Program-made: the position numbers and the translations under genes | The notes under the pieces: model-generated | What the model saw: the letters and a program-made list of their open reading frames with translations, nothing else | The model's database searches: none | Told to the model about the DNA's origin: nothing | Assembly (NCBI RefSeq): GCF_003369445.1 | Contig: NZ_QRCU01000040.1 | Location: forward strand, 1 to 64,000 | Length of the DNA: 64,000 bases | Reading direction: 5' to 3' | Source: Arthrobacter silvisoli | Lineage (GTDB): Bacteria; Actinomycetota; Actinomycetes; Actinomycetales; Micrococcaceae | Part shown: one piece after another, positions 62,370 through 64,000 of the stretch | How the letters are laid out: each line of letters starts with the position of its first letter | Position numbering within the stretch: the stretch's first letter is position 1

Positions 62370-62816
62370 CTAGGTGACGCCTGGTCGCGCTACGTCATCC
62401 TCTGGACCTAGGTCCGCCCTGCCCGGCCGCGGCACCACGACTATCTGGACTTCGTCCTCATAGATCAATGTTCCTGGATCATCCGAGGTCAGCACCTCAT
62501 ACTCAATCTGGTAGCGGCTAAGTAGATCCCCGTAGTAGCCGACATCGGCCAGGAGATGCGTTGCGGTGGCCTTGAACCAAGACTGAGCCGTGGGGTTCAC
62601 CTCACGGCTGAAGACAGAAGCATCAATAGTAGACGGGTCCGTATACGCGGCGTCGGCACGATCATTCGCGTCTCTCCACGCGGCCCAATCCTCCGGGGAA
62701 AGCCGACCACTCCTTGCTAATCCGTTGGCTAGAGCAAATATGCCCGGGTAGGTACCTCGGCCATTCGGTACGACCGCTTGGTATCGGACATATCTCCGCC
62801 CTTCAGGCTTTCCCAT
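62370..62816 (-). CDS. Conserved hypothetical protein
   Basis: A 148-aa soluble protein: GRRYVRYQAVVPNGRGTYPG, FALANGLARSGRLSPEDWAA, NDRADAAYTDPSTID, and a C-terminal strand pair (IQIEYEVLTSDDPGTLIYED region). I recognise the N-terminal pattern from other actinobacterial hypotheticals but no function. An ATG at 62816 (a GTG just upstream is possible). Its stop abuts the stop of the remnant on the other strand. Confidence 0.68.
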   Translation of the reverse strand: MGKPEGRRYVRYQAVVPNGRGTYPGIFALANGLARSGRLSPEDWAAWRDANDRADAAYTDPSTIDASVFSREVNPTAQSWFKATATHLLADVGYYGDLLSRYQIEYEVLTSDDPGTLIYEDEVQIVVVPRPGRADLGPEDDVARPGVT

Positions 62817-62994
62817 CACTCAAGCTTCCATGGCTATCTGAACGGCCCCTGCTGGCGTTCCGTTGGCCCGCAGTATGCCCAAATTCGATCTCCAGCGATG
62901 CCAGTTGTAACCCGCGTGACTCACCATATGAATCATTTCGCCCCACTCCCCCTGGTGCGCCAAGTGCTGGACGCGACCGTTCGTATGAATCGAC

Positions 62995-63561
62995 TCAGCG
63001 CCTCGTCTCGTACCTGGCCATGACCACGCCGCCGGAAAAAATCCGCGTCGCCACGAGATTCAGGTTCACCCAGCTGTCCAGCGCAGCGAAGAACGGCGTG
63101 CCGCCGCCCACCAGGACCGGATGGGTTACCAGCACGTACTCGTCGATCAGTCCGGCCCGCATGGCCGCTCCGGCGAGCGTTGCGCCGCCGACGGTCATCG
63201 GGCCGCCGTCGTCGGTCTTAAGCCGGGTGATCTCCGCAATCGCGTCGCCGGTAACCAGGCGGGTGTTCCAGTCGACCTTGTCGATCGTTGAGGAGAACAC
63301 CACCTTCGGCGTGTCCCGCCAGTTCCGTGCGAATTCGATCTGGGCCGGGGTGGCGTCGGGCTGCTGGTCGCCGGTCGGCCAGTAGGAACTCATGGTTTCC
63401 CACAGCTTGCGCCCGTACAGTGTCAGGCTGCTTGCCAGTTCCTGGTCTAGCCACCACTGGAACAGTTCATCGCTCGGCGGCCCGCTCCAGCCGATGTCAT
63501 CTCCGGGAGCGGCGATGTAGCCGTCCAGCGTCAGGTTCATGGCGTAGATCAGTTTCCGCAT
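62995..63561 (-). CDS. Dihydrofolate-reductase-fold protein (RibD C-terminal family)
   Basis: 188 aa with the YwjB/RibD-C pattern: N-terminal RKLIYAMNLTLDGYIAAPGDD, LYGRKLWETM, VVFSSTIDKVDW, then MTVGGATLAGAAMRAGLID as the NADPH-binding Gly block and HPVLVGGGTPFF. Probably an NAD(P)H-dependent reductase; true DHFR activity is unlikely. Monocistronic. Confidence 0.9.
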   Translation of the reverse strand: MRKLIYAMNLTLDGYIAAPGDDIGWSGPPSDELFQWWLDQELASSLTLYGRKLWETMSSYWPTGDQQPDATPAQIEFARNWRDTPKVVFSSTIDKVDWNTRLVTGDAIAEITRLKTDDGGPMTVGGATLAGAAMRAGLIDEYVLVTHPVLVGGGTPFFAALDSWVNLNLVATRIFSGGVVMARYETRR

Positions 63562-63666
63562 GGCGCCAGCCTTCCCTCAGTTGGTATCCACCATATCGAT
63601 CAGCACGGCGTGGGGACGCCTGTCGTCCGCAGCTGCCCATCACTTCCGTCGTGCAAGAATCGCCGC

Positions 63667-63939
63667 ATGGATGAGGATGAGCGGCAGATAAGGCAACAAC
63701 TGATGATCGTCGATGCCCTGGTGCAGGCGATGGATCGGCGCGAGGAGGTTTTCCAGGCAATCGAGGACTCAGAAGACGTGGATGAGGCAAGACTCCGGGT
63801 GGGTCAGCTGTTGGGTGTGGGAGAGTTGGGCAGCCGGTTCGTCCTCGACCTGCAGGCGAAAAGCTTCACCCGAGGCCGGCGTCGGACCCTCGCTGCCCAT
63901 GCAGGAGAACTTAGGTCAAAGTTGTCCCGTGGCCGCTGA
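63667..63939 (+). CDS. Small protein resembling the helical C-gate region of gyrase A
   Basis: A 90-aa helical protein. LMIVDALVQAMDRREEVFQA, IEDSEDVDEARLRVGQLLGV and SRFVLDLQAKSFTRGRR line up by eye with the GyrA/ParC segment that reads roughly ...LDEVIxxIRxSxxxxEARxxLxxxFxLxxxQAxAILDLQLRRLT. No catalytic Tyr or DNA-binding domain is present, so it is not an active topoisomerase. It might modulate gyrase or simply share the fold. Confidence 0.6.
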   Translation: MDEDERQIRQQLMIVDALVQAMDRREEVFQAIEDSEDVDEARLRVGQLLGVGELGSRFVLDLQAKSFTRGRRRTLAAHAGELRSKLSRGR

Positions 63940-64000
63940 GGCCGCACTCCCCTCTCTGACACCTGCACGGCAGCGATTATTGAAACAGGCGCCCCTGCGA

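Overview
The window is chromosomal DNA from a high-GC actinobacterium, most likely Arthrobacter/Pseudarthrobacter or a close Micrococcaceae relative. Evidence: a complete Pup-proteasome locus, the mycothiol ligase MshC, RbpA, actinobacterial GlgC/GlgA, many GTG starts, and a single-chain PafBC. All identifications come from reading motifs and recalled family knowledge; no database search was run.

Layout. (1) 0-4.4 kb: an unusual zinc-ribbon SDR protein, then glgC and glgA, divergent (glycogen or alpha-glucan synthesis). (2) 4.4-11.1 kb: a fatty-acid module (acyl-CoA oxidase, TetR, thiolase, two-domain FabG4-type reductase, MaoC hydratase) around a palindromic operator, laid out like mycobacterial fadE5-fadA2-fabG4-htdX. 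(3) 11.2-11.4 kb: tRNA-Leu(GAG) whose 3' 37 bp are repeated in tandem. (4) 11.7-15.8 kb: M20 peptidase, acyl-CoA dehydrogenase, two small actinobacterial proteins and an aldo/keto reductase. (5) 15.8-37.1 kb: conserved core uppP-mshC-PAC2-HAD-M50 protease-trmI-arc-dop-pup-prcB-prcA-pafA-FKBP-FKBP-pafBC-tatA-tatC-helY. It holds every part of pupylation and proteasomal degradation plus the PafBC DNA-damage regulator and Tat export. (6) 37-46.4 kb: amidohydrolase, polyprenol-phosphate mannose synthase, rbpA, SPFH/NfeD pair, RlmA-like methyltransferase, S9 peptidase, peptide deformylase, SnoaL-like protein. (7) 46.4-52 kb: compact type III polyketide operon (synthase, methyltransferase, FAD hydroxylase), divergent from a short UvrA-like ABC protein. 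(8) 52-56.2 kb: SnoaL/TetR pair around a perfect operator, a cupin, and a polymerase-ligase LigD with no nuclease domain.

(9) 56.2-64 kb is an accessory patchwork. It has a frameshifted Rhs tip with a toxin-like C-terminus and a candidate immunity gene; a three-gene recombinase module (catalytically complete tyrosine recombinase, Xre regulator, and a five-knuckle zinc-ribbon protein fused to a degenerate recombinase); a frameshifted remnant resembling a TniB-type transposition ATPase; a conserved hypothetical; a DHFR-fold reductase; and a small free-standing protein resembling a helical segment of gyrase A.

The recombinase module is the best candidate for a little-described system. A second theme is a set of short perfect tandem duplications (15, 18, 27 and 37 bp) lying at gene ends or between genes.
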